From Geminicoccaceae bacterium (lineage in GTDB: Bacteria > Pseudomonadota > Alphaproteobacteria > Geminicoccales > Geminicoccaceae): a stretch of DNA of 64,000 bases. The stretch lies in the NCBI GenBank assembly GCA_020638465.1, contig JACKIM010000002.1, positions 868,001 through 932,000 on the forward strand, given 5' to 3'. How positions within the stretch are numbered: the stretch's first letter is position 1; every line of letters starts with the position of its first letter. Position numbers and translations under genes: made by a program. Below are positions 17,989 to 27,061 of this stretch, in pieces. Under the pieces are notes generated by a model. The model was given only the letters and a program-made list of their open reading frames with translations, made no database searches and was not told where the DNA came from.

Positions 17989-18200
17989 ACGACCCGTGTC
18001 GGCTGCAATAATACCGATGCCGGCACGACAGCTTGCGCTTTGTCGACAAAATTGCCACCTTATCACTCGATAGGGTCGGTCGGAATTGTCATGATGTCCG
18101 GTCGGGAAACGCTCCGGTAGCCGACGACGGAGACGCCTTCTTTCGCCATTGCCGGTGGTGGAATTGACAGTCGGAAAATGAATGGCCTGGAATCGCTGTG

Positions 18201-19574
18201 ATGACCACGAGTTGGAAGCCCGATAGCTGGCGCAAGATGAATCGCCTGCAGATGCCCGATTATCCCGAGGCGGATGCCCTGGCGACGGTCGAAGGCAAAC
18301 TTGCGAGCTATCCGCCGCTGGTCTTTGCGGGCGAGGCCCGGAAGTTGCAGGAGGATCTGGCAAGGGTCTGCGAGGGCAGGGCCTTCCTGCTCCAAGGCGG
18401 GGATTGCGCGGAAGCCTTTGCCGATTTCTCGGCCGACAAGATCCGCGACACGCTGCGGGTGCTCTTGCAGATGGCCGTCGTGCTGACCTTCGGCGGCGGT
18501 ATGGGCGTGGTCAAGCTGGGCCGCATGGCGGGACAGTTCGCCAAGCCGCGATCGTCCGACACGGAGACGGTGGACGGTATCGAACTGCCATCCTATCGCG
18601 GTGACATCATCAATGGCATCGAGTTCGACGAGGCCAGCCGTATTCCCGATCCGGGCCGTCAGTTGCAGGCCTATTCCCAGTCGGCGGCAACGATGAACCT
18701 CCTTCGTGCGTTCACGCAGGGCGGCTACGCCTCCTTGACCCGGGTGCACGAGTGGAACATGGGGTTTGTCGACCGGTCGCCGCAGGGCGAGCGCTATCGC
18801 GACATGGCGGACCGTATCAACATGGCGCTGGATTTCATGCGCGCCTGCGGCGTTTCGGACTTGACGACACCGGAAATCACCCGCACGGCTTTCTATACCA
18901 GTCACGAGGCCCTACTGCTCGGATACGAGCAGGCCATGACCCGCATCGATTCGACCACGGGCAAATGGTACGATACCTCGGCCCATCTGGTCTGGATCGG
19001 CGAGCGGACCCGTCAGCTTGACGGAGCCCATGTCGAGTATTGCCGCGGCATCTGCAACCCGATCGGCGTCAAGGCCGGTCCGGCCATTGCGCCAGACGAT
19101 CTGCTGCGCCTGACAGACGTTCTCAATCCGGAGAACGTTCCCGGACGGCTTACGGTGATCGTGCGCATGGGTCACGACAAGGTGGGCGAGGGACTGCCGC
19201 CGCTGGTCCGTGCCATCGAGCGCGAGGGACGCAAGGTGGTGTGGACCTGCGATCCGATGCACGGCAACACGATCAAGACGGCCACCGGCTACAAGACCCG
19301 CCCGTTCGATCGTGTGCTGGCCGAGGTCCGCAACTTCTTCGAGATCCACAAGGCCGAAGGGACCCATGCCGGTGGCGTGCATCTGGAGATGACCGGACAG
19401 GACGTCACAGAGTGCACCGGCGGGGCCCAGGCCATCACCGATGCCGGGTTGTCGGACCGCTACCACACCTATTGCGATCCACGCCTGAACGCGCAGCAGA
19501 GCCTTGAACTCGCCTTCCTCATGGCCGAAGCCCTGCGTGACGAGCGCCTTGCCGCCCTTCGTCAGGCAAGCTGA
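18201..19574 (+). CDS. aroG: Class II 3-deoxy-7-phosphoheptulonate (DAHP) synthase
   Basis: First step of the shikimate pathway, joining phosphoenolpyruvate and erythrose-4-phosphate. The 457-residue length and the blocks LLQGGDCAEAF, GRMAGQFAKPRS and RGDIINGIEF identify the class II (plant-like) type, with Cys in GGDCAE as a metal ligand. An ATG at 18201 is used; a GTG one codon earlier is possible. A strong hairpin follows the gene. Class II enzymes are regular in alphaproteobacteria. Confidence 0.94.
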   Translation: MTTSWKPDSWRKMNRLQMPDYPEADALATVEGKLASYPPLVFAGEARKLQEDLARVCEGRAFLLQGGDCAEAFADFSADKIRDTLRVLLQMAVVLTFGGGMGVVKLGRMAGQFAKPRSSDTETVDGIELPSYRGDIINGIEFDEASRIPDPGRQLQAYSQSAATMNLLRAFTQGGYASLTRVHEWNMGFVDRSPQGERYRDMADRINMALDFMRACGVSDLTTPEITRTAFYTSHEALLLGYEQAMTRIDSTTGKWYDTSAHLVWIGERTRQLDGAHVEYCRGICNPIGVKAGPAIAPDDLLRLTDVLNPENVPGRLTVIVRMGHDKVGEGLPPLVRAIEREGRKVVWTCDPMHGNTIKTATGYKTRPFDRVLAEVRNFFEIHKAEGTHAGGVHLEMTGQDVTECTGGAQAITDAGLSDRYHTYCDPRLNAQQSLELAFLMAEALRDERLAALRQAS

Positions 19575-19586
19575 TCCCGTGATCGA

Positions 19587-19648
19587 CAAGCGGGGCAATC
19601 TGCATTGTTGCCCGATTGCCCCGCTTGCAGGACGAGCTGGTTTTTTTT
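19587..19648 (+). terminator. Terminator after aroG
   Basis: A perfect 14-bp stem, CAAGCGGGGCAATC (19587-19600) with GATTGCCCCGCTTG (19614-19627), and a 13-nt loop. A run of eight T follows at 19641-19648, separated from the stem by 13 nt, so it is a strong but not ideal Rho-independent terminator. Confidence 0.75.
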
Positions 19649-19792
19649 GAAAATAGGAAAATAATCTGTTATGATGGATGATCCTTTGTCAGCCTGGATC
19701 GAATGTCATGAACAGAACATCGGGCACGCGATACCTTGTGGTCGCCGGATGCCTCTCTGCCCTGCCGTTATCGTCGGCAGCATCGTCGGATA

Positions 19793-19820
19793 TTGCGTCG
19801 TACCGCGAACGTGCTAGAAG
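19793..19820 (+). promoter_or_regulatory. Possible promoter of the tRNA-Gly gene
   Basis: TTGCGT at 19793-19798 and TAGAAG at 19815-19820 are 16 nt apart; the -10 box ends 11 nt before the mature tRNA. The match to sigma-70 is partial. Confidence 0.4.
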
Positions 19821-19831
19821 TTGCGGAGCGG

Positions 19832-19906
19832 GCGGGCGTAGTTCAGAGGTAGAACGTCAGCTTCCCAAGCTGAATGTCGTGGGTTCGATTCCCATCGCCC
19901 GCTCCA
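19832..19906 (+). tRNA. tRNA-Gly (anticodon CCC)
   Basis: The acceptor stem GCGGGCG (19832-19838) pairs with CGCCCGC (19896-19902), followed by discriminator T and an encoded CCA to 19906. The anticodon arm TCAGC-TTCCCAA-GCTGA gives anticodon CCC (reads GGG), and the T-arm shows GGTTCGATTCC. No integrase lies next to it, so it is not acting as a visible integration site. Confidence 0.95.
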
Positions 19907-19967
19907 GTGGCTCTGTGATTCGTCGGACGGTTCCGGCCAGCGAGTGTCATCTCGTGGAGGCGGTCTG

Positions 19968-21338
19968 ATGGCGACCGTGGAGTTTCACCGCAGGGCCGGT
20001 TCCGACTGCCCGGCAATCGTCTTCCTCCACGGTTTCACCGGCCGGATGGGCGATACCTGGCATGCCTTCGCCTCCTTGCTGGGCGATGACCCGGAGCTGG
20101 ACAGCTGGAACATCCTCTCGTTGGGCTATTCCACATCGTTGTTGCCGGGATTGCCGCATCTGTGGTCGGCCAATCCCGACCTCACCGCGCTGGCGGGGCA
20201 GCTGGCCACCCGGATGCACGACGGAGAGCTGTGCCATTATCCCAGGCTGGCGATCTTCGCCCACAGCATGGGAGGACTGGTCGTCCAGCGTGCGCTGGTC
20301 GATCATCCCGATCTTGTGGACAGGCTCAGCCATGTCCTGCTCTACGGCACACCCAGCGATGGCCTGCGCAAGGCGGGGCTTTTCCGTTTCCTGACGCGTC
20401 AGGTCCGGGACATGGCCGACGACAGCGCCTTCATGCAGGACCTGCGGGAAAGGCGGCCGGAAGTCTTCGCCGCACCGGCCTTCCGGTTCCGCGCCGTCGC
20501 GGGAACCCGCGATGATTTCGTTCCCCGGCGCAGCACGCTCGGGCCGTTCGGCGAACCTTACCGGGCCGATGTCGAAGGAAACCATCTGGAGATTGTCCGT
20601 GCTCGCGAACCATCCCATGAAGGCTTTCGTCTCGGCCGCAACCTGTTGCTGGATCACCCGGATGCGCATCTTGCCGGAAACGCGGCGAGCTGGATCCTCA
20701 CACGGGACGGTTTCGGGCGGATCATCGAGCGTGATCTGCCGCATGCCGATGCGCTGTCGCCATCGCGTCTCGTCGATCTTGCCCTGGCACTGGAGGAATG
20801 CGGCAGGCGGGATGAGGCCACGGAACTTCTCGCCCGTCATGCGGGCAGGGACACCGACATCGCCGGTGCGCTGGGCGGGCGCTTCAAGCGGGCATGGCTG
20901 CAGGAGGGATTGCAGGCCGATTTCGACGCTGCCTGCCGTCACTACGGCGATGGGCTCGAACGGGCGCAGCGGGCGGGCGATCATGGCCAGATCCATTATC
21001 ACGCGATCAATCTGGCCTATCTGCGCACGGTGTCCGCCAACCACGCCGATGCCGAAGCCCGCGCGCATGCGCGAACGGCCCGCGATCATGCCGGGCGCGA
21101 TCCGGTACGGTCGGGCTGGCGTCATGCGAGTGGCGCCGATGCAGCGCTGATGCTGGGGGATCCGCAGGCGGCGCTGGAAGGCTATGCGCAAGCCTGCCGG
21201 GAGTTCGGCCCACGGGATGTCCGTCCGCTCAATTCCATGCTGCAACAGGCGTGCCATCTGGCCGATGTCCTTCTTGGTCGCGACCGTGACGGCTGGTTCG
21301 ACGTGCTCGACGACAAGGTCAGGAAAATCCTGCCCTGA
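19968..21338 (+). CDS. Alpha/beta-hydrolase fused to a C-terminal helical repeat region
   Basis: The first 230 residues form an alpha/beta hydrolase: the HGF oxyanion block at 21-23, nucleophile Ser100 in AHSMGG, and a likely catalytic His in GNHLE near residue 206. The lipase-like pattern points to an esterase. The last 200 residues are alpha-helical with Ala-rich, TPR-like repeats such as DEATELLARHA and the later LNSMLQQACHLADVLLG, suggesting a protein-protein contact surface. The ATG at 19968 follows GGAGG. No partner gene is adjacent; the gene lies right after tRNA-Gly. Function unknown beyond hydrolase. Confidence 0.75.
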   Translation: MATVEFHRRAGSDCPAIVFLHGFTGRMGDTWHAFASLLGDDPELDSWNILSLGYSTSLLPGLPHLWSANPDLTALAGQLATRMHDGELCHYPRLAIFAHSMGGLVVQRALVDHPDLVDRLSHVLLYGTPSDGLRKAGLFRFLTRQVRDMADDSAFMQDLRERRPEVFAAPAFRFRAVAGTRDDFVPRRSTLGPFGEPYRADVEGNHLEIVRAREPSHEGFRLGRNLLLDHPDAHLAGNAASWILTRDGFGRIIERDLPHADALSPSRLVDLALALEECGRRDEATELLARHAGRDTDIAGALGGRFKRAWLQEGLQADFDAACRHYGDGLERAQRAGDHGQIHYHAINLAYLRTVSANHADAEARAHARTARDHAGRDPVRSGWRHASGADAALMLGDPQAALEGYAQACREFGPRDVRPLNSMLQQACHLADVLLGRDRDGWFDVLDDKVRKILP

Positions 21339-21435
21339 TCTTTTGCTCCGCTCGCCATCGCCATTCTGCCTGACGGCCTTGCCTCGGACGGGGCAGGGTG
21401 CGAAATACCCCTTGTCAAACGGGGGGGAACCGAAC

Positions 21436-23049
21436 ATGGACGGATTGGCGAGCGGATTCGATTTCATCGTCGTGGGGGCAGGATCGGCGGGGTGTGCGGT
21501 GGCCGCGAGGCTGTCGGAGAACCCCGCGCACCGGGTGCTGTTGCTCGAGGCCGGGCCGGCGGACCGCAATCCGTGGATTCACGTGCCCATCGGCTACTAT
21601 CGCACGATGTTCTCGCCGGGCACGTCGCGCACCTTCACGACCGAGCCCGAGCCGGAGCTTGGCGGGCGCCAGGTCAACTGGCCGCGGGGCAGGGTGCTCG
21701 GCGGCTCCTCGTCGATCAACGGGCTGGCCTATGTGCGCGGCCAGGCGGAGGACTACGACATGTGGCGCCAGCTCGGCAACGAGGGCTGGTCCTATGCCGA
21801 CGTGCTGCCGTATTTTCGCAAGCTCGAAAGCTATGACGGCGGCGAGGACGAGTTGCGCGGCCGGGACGGGCCGCTGAAGGTGGGCGGACCCGCGCATGAC
21901 CTGCCGATCATGGATGCCTTCATCGACGCCGCGAACCAGGCCGGCATTCCCACCAACCCGGACTACAATGGGCAGACGCAGGAGGGCGTGGCGAAATTCC
22001 AGCTGTCGATGCATGGCGGCCTGCGTCGCAGCGCGGCCGTGGCCTATCTGCGCGAGGCGAGGAAGCGGCCCAATCTGGTGATCGTCACCCATGCCCTCAC
22101 GCGCAGGATCATCCTCGAAGAGGGACGGGCCGTCGGTGTGCACTATCGTTGCCACGGCATTGACCACGAGGTGAGGGCCCGCCGCGAGGTCGTGCTTTGC
22201 GCCGGTGCGATCCAGTCGCCGCAATTGCTGATGCTTTCGGGCATCGGTCCCTCGACCCATCTGGCCGAAGTCGGCATCGAACCCGCAATCGAGCTGCCGG
22301 GCGTGGGGCAGGGCCTGCAGGATCACTTCCAGGCGCGGATCGTCTACCGTTCGCCCGTACCGGCGACGCTCAACGACGTCGGCAACAGCATGATCGCCAA
22401 GGTGCAGGCCGGCCTGCAATGGTTCTTCACCCGCAGGGGGCCGCTCACGGTCGGTGCCGGCTTCGTCGCCCTGTTCTGGAAGACCCGCGAGGAGCTGGCG
22501 ACGCCGGATGTCCAGTTCCACGTCATCCCCTTCAGCAGTGACCGGCCCGGCGAGCCGCTTCACTCCTTTTCGGGTTATGTCATTTCCGTCTGCCAGTTGC
22601 GCCCCGAAAGCCGCGGCGAACTCACCCTGCGGTCGGCCGATCCCGAGGAATCGCCGCGAATCGTCGCCAACTACCTCGCCGCCGAAAACGACCGGCGGAC
22701 GATGGTCGACGGCATGAAACTGATCCGGCGGATCATGGACCAGCCTGCCATGGATCCGTGGCGCGAGGCCGAAGTGACGCCCGGTGAAAACTGCACCAGC
22801 GACGAGGCGCTGCTCGACCACGTCCGCAAGACCGGCGGCACCATCTTCCACCCGACCTCGACCTGCAAGATGGGACCCGCGAGCGACCCGATGGCGGTCG
22901 TCGATGCGCGCCTGCGCGTGCGCGGCGTCGACGGTCTCCGTGTGGCGGACGCCTCCATCATGCCGGCGGTGATTTCCGGCAACACCAATGTGCCCTGCAT
23001 CATGATCGGCGAAAAGGCGGCGGCGATGATCGGCGAAGATGCGCGTTGA
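21436..23049 (+). CDS. GMC-family FAD-dependent oxidoreductase (choline dehydrogenase-like)
   Basis: A 537-residue flavoprotein oxidising an alcohol. Seen are the FAD-binding VVGAGSAGC motif near residue 13, the GMC block with GRVLGGSSSINGL, a catalytic His in GGTIFHPTSTCKMG, and the C-terminal GNTNVPCIMIGEKAA. It resembles BetA and other alcohol dehydrogenases, but the substrate cannot be assigned. The start at 21436 follows GGGGGGAAC. Its 3' end overlaps queA by 11 nt, an unusual operon partner. Confidence 0.9.
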   Translation: MDGLASGFDFIVVGAGSAGCAVAARLSENPAHRVLLLEAGPADRNPWIHVPIGYYRTMFSPGTSRTFTTEPEPELGGRQVNWPRGRVLGGSSSINGLAYVRGQAEDYDMWRQLGNEGWSYADVLPYFRKLESYDGGEDELRGRDGPLKVGGPAHDLPIMDAFIDAANQAGIPTNPDYNGQTQEGVAKFQLSMHGGLRRSAAVAYLREARKRPNLVIVTHALTRRIILEEGRAVGVHYRCHGIDHEVRARREVVLCAGAIQSPQLLMLSGIGPSTHLAEVGIEPAIELPGVGQGLQDHFQARIVYRSPVPATLNDVGNSMIAKVQAGLQWFFTRRGPLTVGAGFVALFWKTREELATPDVQFHVIPFSSDRPGEPLHSFSGYVISVCQLRPESRGELTLRSADPEESPRIVANYLAAENDRRTMVDGMKLIRRIMDQPAMDPWREAEVTPGENCTSDEALLDHVRKTGGTIFHPTSTCKMGPASDPMAVVDARLRVRGVDGLRVADASIMPAVISGNTNVPCIMIGEKAAAMIGEDAR

Positions 23050-24067
23050 CCGGTTCGCCTTCGACCTGCCGGAGGAGTTGATCGCCCAGTATCCGGCCGA
23101 ACCGCGGGAGAGCGCCCGCCTGCTGCATGTGGGCGGGGCGCTGGACGACCTTCGCGTCGCCGACCTGCCGGACCTGTTCGAGCCGGGCGAGGTGCTGGTG
23201 CTCAATGACACCCGCGTTCTCCCGACCCGTTTTCTCGCCCGGCGCGGCGAGGTGCTGGTCGAAGTGACGCTGGTGGAGGCATCCGGTGCCGATCGCTGGT
23301 GGGCCTTCGCCCGGCCGGGCAGGAAGTTGCGTGTCGGCGATGATATCCGTCTGGCCGACAGCCTCGGGGCGCATGTCGAGGAGAAACGTGAGGATGGCCG
23401 TATCCTCCTGCGTCTGGGTGAAAGCGGTGAAGCGCTCGTGGCGCGGATCAAGGCACACGGCCACATGCCGTTGCCGCCGTATATCCGGCGGCCGCGCGGC
23501 GGCAGTCACGAGGATGACGATCGCTACCAGACGGTGTTCGCGCGACGCGACGGGGCCGTGGCGGCGCCGACGGCATCGTTGCATCTGACGCGGGACCTTC
23601 TGCGCAAACTCGAAGATCGCGGGGTGAAGCCGGTCACGCTCACCTTGCATGTGGGCATGGGCACCTTTCTGCCGGTGAAGACTGGTGACACCGACGACCA
23701 TGTCATGCATGCGGAATGGTTCGAGATCGGCGACGATACCGCCTCGGTGGTCAATGCCGCGCGAGCAGCGGGGCACCGGGTTACGGCCGCGGGCACGACC
23801 GCCCTGCGGGCACTCGAAAGCGCCTTCCATGACGGGGCCATTCGTGCCATGAGCGGCCACACCGATATCTTCATCACGCCGGGGGTGGAGATTCGCAGTG
23901 CGGACCGGTTGCTGACCAATTTTCACCTGCCGTGCTCCACCCTGTTGATGCTGGTCTCGGCCTTTGCCGGCATGGAACGCATGCGTGCGGCCTACCGTCA
24001 TGCCGTGGCCAAACGCTACCGTTTCTTTTCTTACGGCGATGCCTCGCTGCTGGAACGAGCCCGATGA
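23039..24067 (+). CDS. queA: S-adenosylmethionine:tRNA ribosyltransferase-isomerase QueA
   Basis: Transfers and isomerises the ribosyl group of SAM onto preQ1 in tRNA, giving epoxyqueuosine. The 342-residue protein starts with MRVDRFAFDLPEELIAQYP, has the LVLNDTRVLPTR block, and the HLPCSTLLMLVSAFAG block near the end. The ATG at 23039 overlaps the preceding GMC gene by 11 nt, and its stop overlaps the tgt start (ATGA). Confidence 0.96.
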   Translation: MRVDRFAFDLPEELIAQYPAEPRESARLLHVGGALDDLRVADLPDLFEPGEVLVLNDTRVLPTRFLARRGEVLVEVTLVEASGADRWWAFARPGRKLRVGDDIRLADSLGAHVEEKREDGRILLRLGESGEALVARIKAHGHMPLPPYIRRPRGGSHEDDDRYQTVFARRDGAVAAPTASLHLTRDLLRKLEDRGVKPVTLTLHVGMGTFLPVKTGDTDDHVMHAEWFEIGDDTASVVNAARAAGHRVTAAGTTALRALESAFHDGAIRAMSGHTDIFITPGVEIRSADRLLTNFHLPCSTLLMLVSAFAGMERMRAAYRHAVAKRYRFFSYGDASLLERAR

Positions 24068-25188
24068 GCCTTTCCTTTGACCTGTTCGCCCGTGACGGCG
24101 CGGCGCGGCGCGGCCGCGTGACCACCGCCCATGGCACCATCGAGACACCAGCCTTCATGCCGGTGGGAACGGCCGCCACCGTCAAGGCGATGACCAATGA
24201 AATGGTCCTTTCCACGGGTGCGGAAATCATCCTGGGCAATACCTATCACCTGATGCTGCGACCCGGTGCCGAGCGCATCGGCAAGCTTGGCGGATTGCAC
24301 GGATTCATGCGGTGGGACCGGCCGATCCTCACCGATTCCGGTGGCTTTCAGGTGATGTCGCTGGCGGCAAGGCGCAAGCTCACCGAAAATGGCGTGACCT
24401 TTCAAAGCCATATCGACGGTAGCCGGCACGAACTGACACCCGAGCGTTCCGTCGGGATCCAGCATCTGCTGGGGGCCGACATCACCATGCAGTTCGACGA
24501 ATGCCTGAAGCTTCCGGCACCCGAAAATGAGGTGAGGCGGGCCATGGAGCTGTCGCTGCGCTGGGCGGCGCGGTCGAAGGCAGCGTTTGTGAAGCGTGCG
24601 GGGCATGGCCTGTTCGGCATCGTGCAGGGCGGCACGGACGAGCGCCTGCGCGCGGAATCGGCGGCGGGACTGCGGGGGATCGGCTTTGACGGATATGCGC
24701 TGGGCGGACTGGCTGTCGGCGAACCGCAGGACGAGATGTTCTCCACGATCGAAGCGACCGTGCCGCACCTGCCCGACGACCGCCCGCGCTATCTGATGGG
24801 CGTGGGCAAGCCGTCGGACCTGGTGGGTGCGGTCATGCGCGGCATCGACATGTTCGACTGTGTCATGCCGACGCGCTCGGGGCGCACCGGGCAGGCTTTC
24901 ACGCGGCGCGGGACGGTCAATCTCAGGAACGCCCGCCATGCCGACGACCCGCGTCCCCTGGACGAGGCGAGCGAATGTCCGGCGGCCCGTGACTGGTCGC
25001 GGGCCTATCTGCATCATCTTCTCAGGTCGGACGAGATCCTCGGGGCCATTCTGCTGACATGGAACAATCTCGCCTATTACCAGTCCCTGATGAAGGGAAT
25101 GAGGGCGGCTATAGAACGAGGGCAACTGTCAGGCTTTGCCGATGAGTTCCGCCGCACCTGGTCACTTGGCGATATTCCGCCCTTGTAG
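24064..25188 (+). CDS. tgt: tRNA-guanine transglycosylase
   Basis: Exchanges guanine 34 for preQ1 in tRNAs with GUN anticodons. The 374-residue protein carries the base-recognition DSGGFQVMSL, QFDEC, GIVQGG and the nucleophile region FDCVMPTRSGRTGQ. The C-terminal zinc site is changed: in the usual C-x-C-x2-C arrangement only the middle cysteine remains (sequence EASECPAAR), while the LHHL histidines are kept. Similar losses occur in some alphaproteobacteria. It overlaps queA by 4 nt; the two form a queuosine pair. Confidence 0.93.
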   Translation: MSLSFDLFARDGAARRGRVTTAHGTIETPAFMPVGTAATVKAMTNEMVLSTGAEIILGNTYHLMLRPGAERIGKLGGLHGFMRWDRPILTDSGGFQVMSLAARRKLTENGVTFQSHIDGSRHELTPERSVGIQHLLGADITMQFDECLKLPAPENEVRRAMELSLRWAARSKAAFVKRAGHGLFGIVQGGTDERLRAESAAGLRGIGFDGYALGGLAVGEPQDEMFSTIEATVPHLPDDRPRYLMGVGKPSDLVGAVMRGIDMFDCVMPTRSGRTGQAFTRRGTVNLRNARHADDPRPLDEASECPAARDWSRAYLHHLLRSDEILGAILLTWNNLAYYQSLMKGMRAAIERGQLSGFADEFRRTWSLGDIPPL

Positions 25189-25208
25189 GAAGCGCTCCCG
25201 CTGGCTGT

Positions 25209-26057
25209 CTATGCCGAACGCCAGCTTTCGCGGATGAAATCATGTCCGAAGGTGTAGACTTCCTTCCTGTCCGGAAAGAAATCGCGCCATACCCTTGTTG
25301 CCGCGGCGAGGTCAGGCAGGGCGCGGCCGAACGCCTCGATGGTCAGCCATCCATCGTAGCCACATTCCTTCAACGCGCTGAACGTTTCCTTCCAGGGAAT
25401 GTGATCCTTGCCCGGTGTTCCCCGGTCGTTGGCCGAAATGTGGACATGATTGATGGCCGCGAAGTTCCGGCGCAGCGCCTCGACCGGATCCTTTTCCTCG
25501 ATATTGCTGTGAAACGTGTCGTAGAGGACGCCGACATTGTCCCGGCCGATGGCATCCGTGAACGCCGATGCGTCGTCCACGAGGTTCAGGAAGTAGCATT
25601 CGAAGCGGTTGAGCGGCTCGATCGACAGGGAGACGCCCAGACCGGCCGCATGATCGGCGGCTTGACCGAGCACCTCGACTCCCCGCAACCACTCGTCCTC
25701 ATTACGCCCATGGCCTGTGAAATGTCCGAGGGCCTGATGGATCGGACCGGCCAGCAGTTCCCCGCCCAGCGCATGGGTGCAGTCGATGGCCCATTGCAGG
25801 TGGGCGAGGGCGCCCGCTCTCGCTCCGGAATCGGGGCTCACCGCGTCATGGGCGGCATCCGGCATGACCGTCACGGCCGTCGATGCCAGTCCGTGATCGG
25901 CCAGTGCCCTGCCGATCTTGTGGAAGTGCTCGGGATGACCTTCGAACACGGGGATCTCGACACCGTCATAACCGACCCGCTTGATCTCCTCGAACAGGTG
26001 AAAGCTGTTCTCGGTGATGTGCGTGGCCCAGAGCAGCATGTTGAAACCGACTTTCAT
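25209..26057 (-). CDS. Xylose-isomerase-like TIM-barrel protein (sugar epimerase/hydroxypyruvate-isomerase group)
   Basis: A 282-residue TIM barrel of the AP-endonuclease-2/xylose-isomerase superfamily. Metal-ligand blocks are seen: a Glu in SIEPLNRFECYFLN, Asp-His in LYDTFHSNIE, His in HVHISAN, and a Glu in WLTIEAFG. These residues match the D-tagatose/D-psicose 3-epimerase pattern, although hydroxypyruvate isomerase is also possible. The ATG at 26057 has GAGGGG just upstream. It begins 6 nt past the stop of the second, related gene. Confidence 0.8.
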   Translation of the reverse strand: MKVGFNMLLWATHITENSFHLFEEIKRVGYDGVEIPVFEGHPEHFHKIGRALADHGLASTAVTVMPDAAHDAVSPDSGARAGALAHLQWAIDCTHALGGELLAGPIHQALGHFTGHGRNEDEWLRGVEVLGQAADHAAGLGVSLSIEPLNRFECYFLNLVDDASAFTDAIGRDNVGVLYDTFHSNIEEKDPVEALRRNFAAINHVHISANDRGTPGKDHIPWKETFSALKECGYDGWLTIEAFGRALPDLAAATRVWRDFFPDRKEVYTFGHDFIRESWRSA

Positions 26058-26062
26058 GCCCC

Positions 26063-26974
26063 TCATCCATATTTGCGATTGAGTTCGTCGAGGGCCGCCT
26101 TGCAGGTGGCCGTGGCATTCCAGGCATCCGGCCAGAAGCAGAGGTCCACCGTCCACCAGTCATGACCGACGTCCTCCTTCGCCAGTGCTGGCACGAGGCT
26201 GTCGAAATCGAGCATGCCCAGCCCGAAGGGGGGATGGGTGCTGGTCTCGTCCTCGCCCTGGGCGTCCTTGTGACAGGTATTGTCGCTGTCGATCAGGTGA
26301 ATGTGGTTGATCCGGCCGGAAAGACGACGGATCAGCTCAAGCTGGCCGCCCTTGCACACCTCCTTCTCGCCATACTGGCGCGAACCATTTACCGCGACCA
26401 TCTGTCCATGGCAGGTGTCGTACATGATGCCGAAATTCTCGTGAGGCAGGGCATCGAGCACCCGTTCGAGATCGGAAGGCTTGTTGAAGGCGAAGCCCGG
26501 TTCGAATTCCCAGCTCACCGTCAACCCGCGATCGCCGGCATAGCGAATGCAGTGATCCCAGGTGGTCGTCAGTCGCCCGAACAGCGTGTCGTAATCAACT
26601 GTACCGTGGATGGTGGGCGGCTGCACGCAGTCGACGCGGATACGCCTTATGCCGACGTCGCGCGCGAAATCGGCATTGGCCTCGAACGCTTTCACATAGG
26701 CCGCCGGGTCGCCGGTATCCAGCAGGTGTTCGCTCCACAGGTCCTGGGCGAAGCCCGAGAATTCGAGTCCGTGGGCCGCGACCTTCTCCTTCAGTGCGGC
26801 CCGGTCGTCCGATGTCGGGTGGTTCTGCGGATTCGGGTAGCCGTTGAACCCGCCCAGTTCGACACCGTCGAACTTCAGTTCGGCGACCTTTGCCAGCACC
26901 GTGTCGAACGGAACCGGATTGTCACCGTAGGGGCCGACATTGTAGGCCCAGCTGCCGATGGATGTTCTGCGCAT
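26063..26974 (-). CDS. Sugar phosphate isomerase/epimerase family protein
   Basis: A 303-residue TIM barrel of the xylose-isomerase-like superfamily, distantly related to its downstream neighbour. The metal-binding pattern shows WEFEPGFAFN (Glu), MYDTCHGQM (Asp, His), HIHLIDSD (His) and a final-strand DWWTVDLCFW. The ATG at 26974 follows GGAGG. The two genes make a small leftward operon; the WWTVDLCFWPD end resembles proteins found in inositol or rare-sugar catabolism, but the substrate is not known. Confidence 0.8.
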   Translation of the reverse strand: MRRTSIGSWAYNVGPYGDNPVPFDTVLAKVAELKFDGVELGGFNGYPNPQNHPTSDDRAALKEKVAAHGLEFSGFAQDLWSEHLLDTGDPAAYVKAFEANADFARDVGIRRIRVDCVQPPTIHGTVDYDTLFGRLTTTWDHCIRYAGDRGLTVSWEFEPGFAFNKPSDLERVLDALPHENFGIMYDTCHGQMVAVNGSRQYGEKEVCKGGQLELIRRLSGRINHIHLIDSDNTCHKDAQGEDETSTHPPFGLGMLDFDSLVPALAKEDVGHDWWTVDLCFWPDAWNATATCKAALDELNRKYG

Positions 26975-27061
26975 CGTTTCCTCCCCGAAGTCGATATCTT
27001 ATTGTCATCCTTATCATCGCTTCAAAGGGAGAAAACGGCAAGTTGCAGAAATTCCAGCCAG

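Noticed and set aside
15538..18363. A 941-codon minus-strand frame
   Set aside because: It is antisense to gabD, gor and the start of aroG, all of which have strong family matches on the other strand.
19832..19906. tRNA-Gly as an integration site
   Set aside because: No integrase, transposase or duplicated tRNA end is seen nearby.
19678..19968. A 96-codon plus-strand frame with a signal-like stretch
   Set aside because: It reads through tRNA-Gly, which is certain, so the frame cannot be a normal gene.
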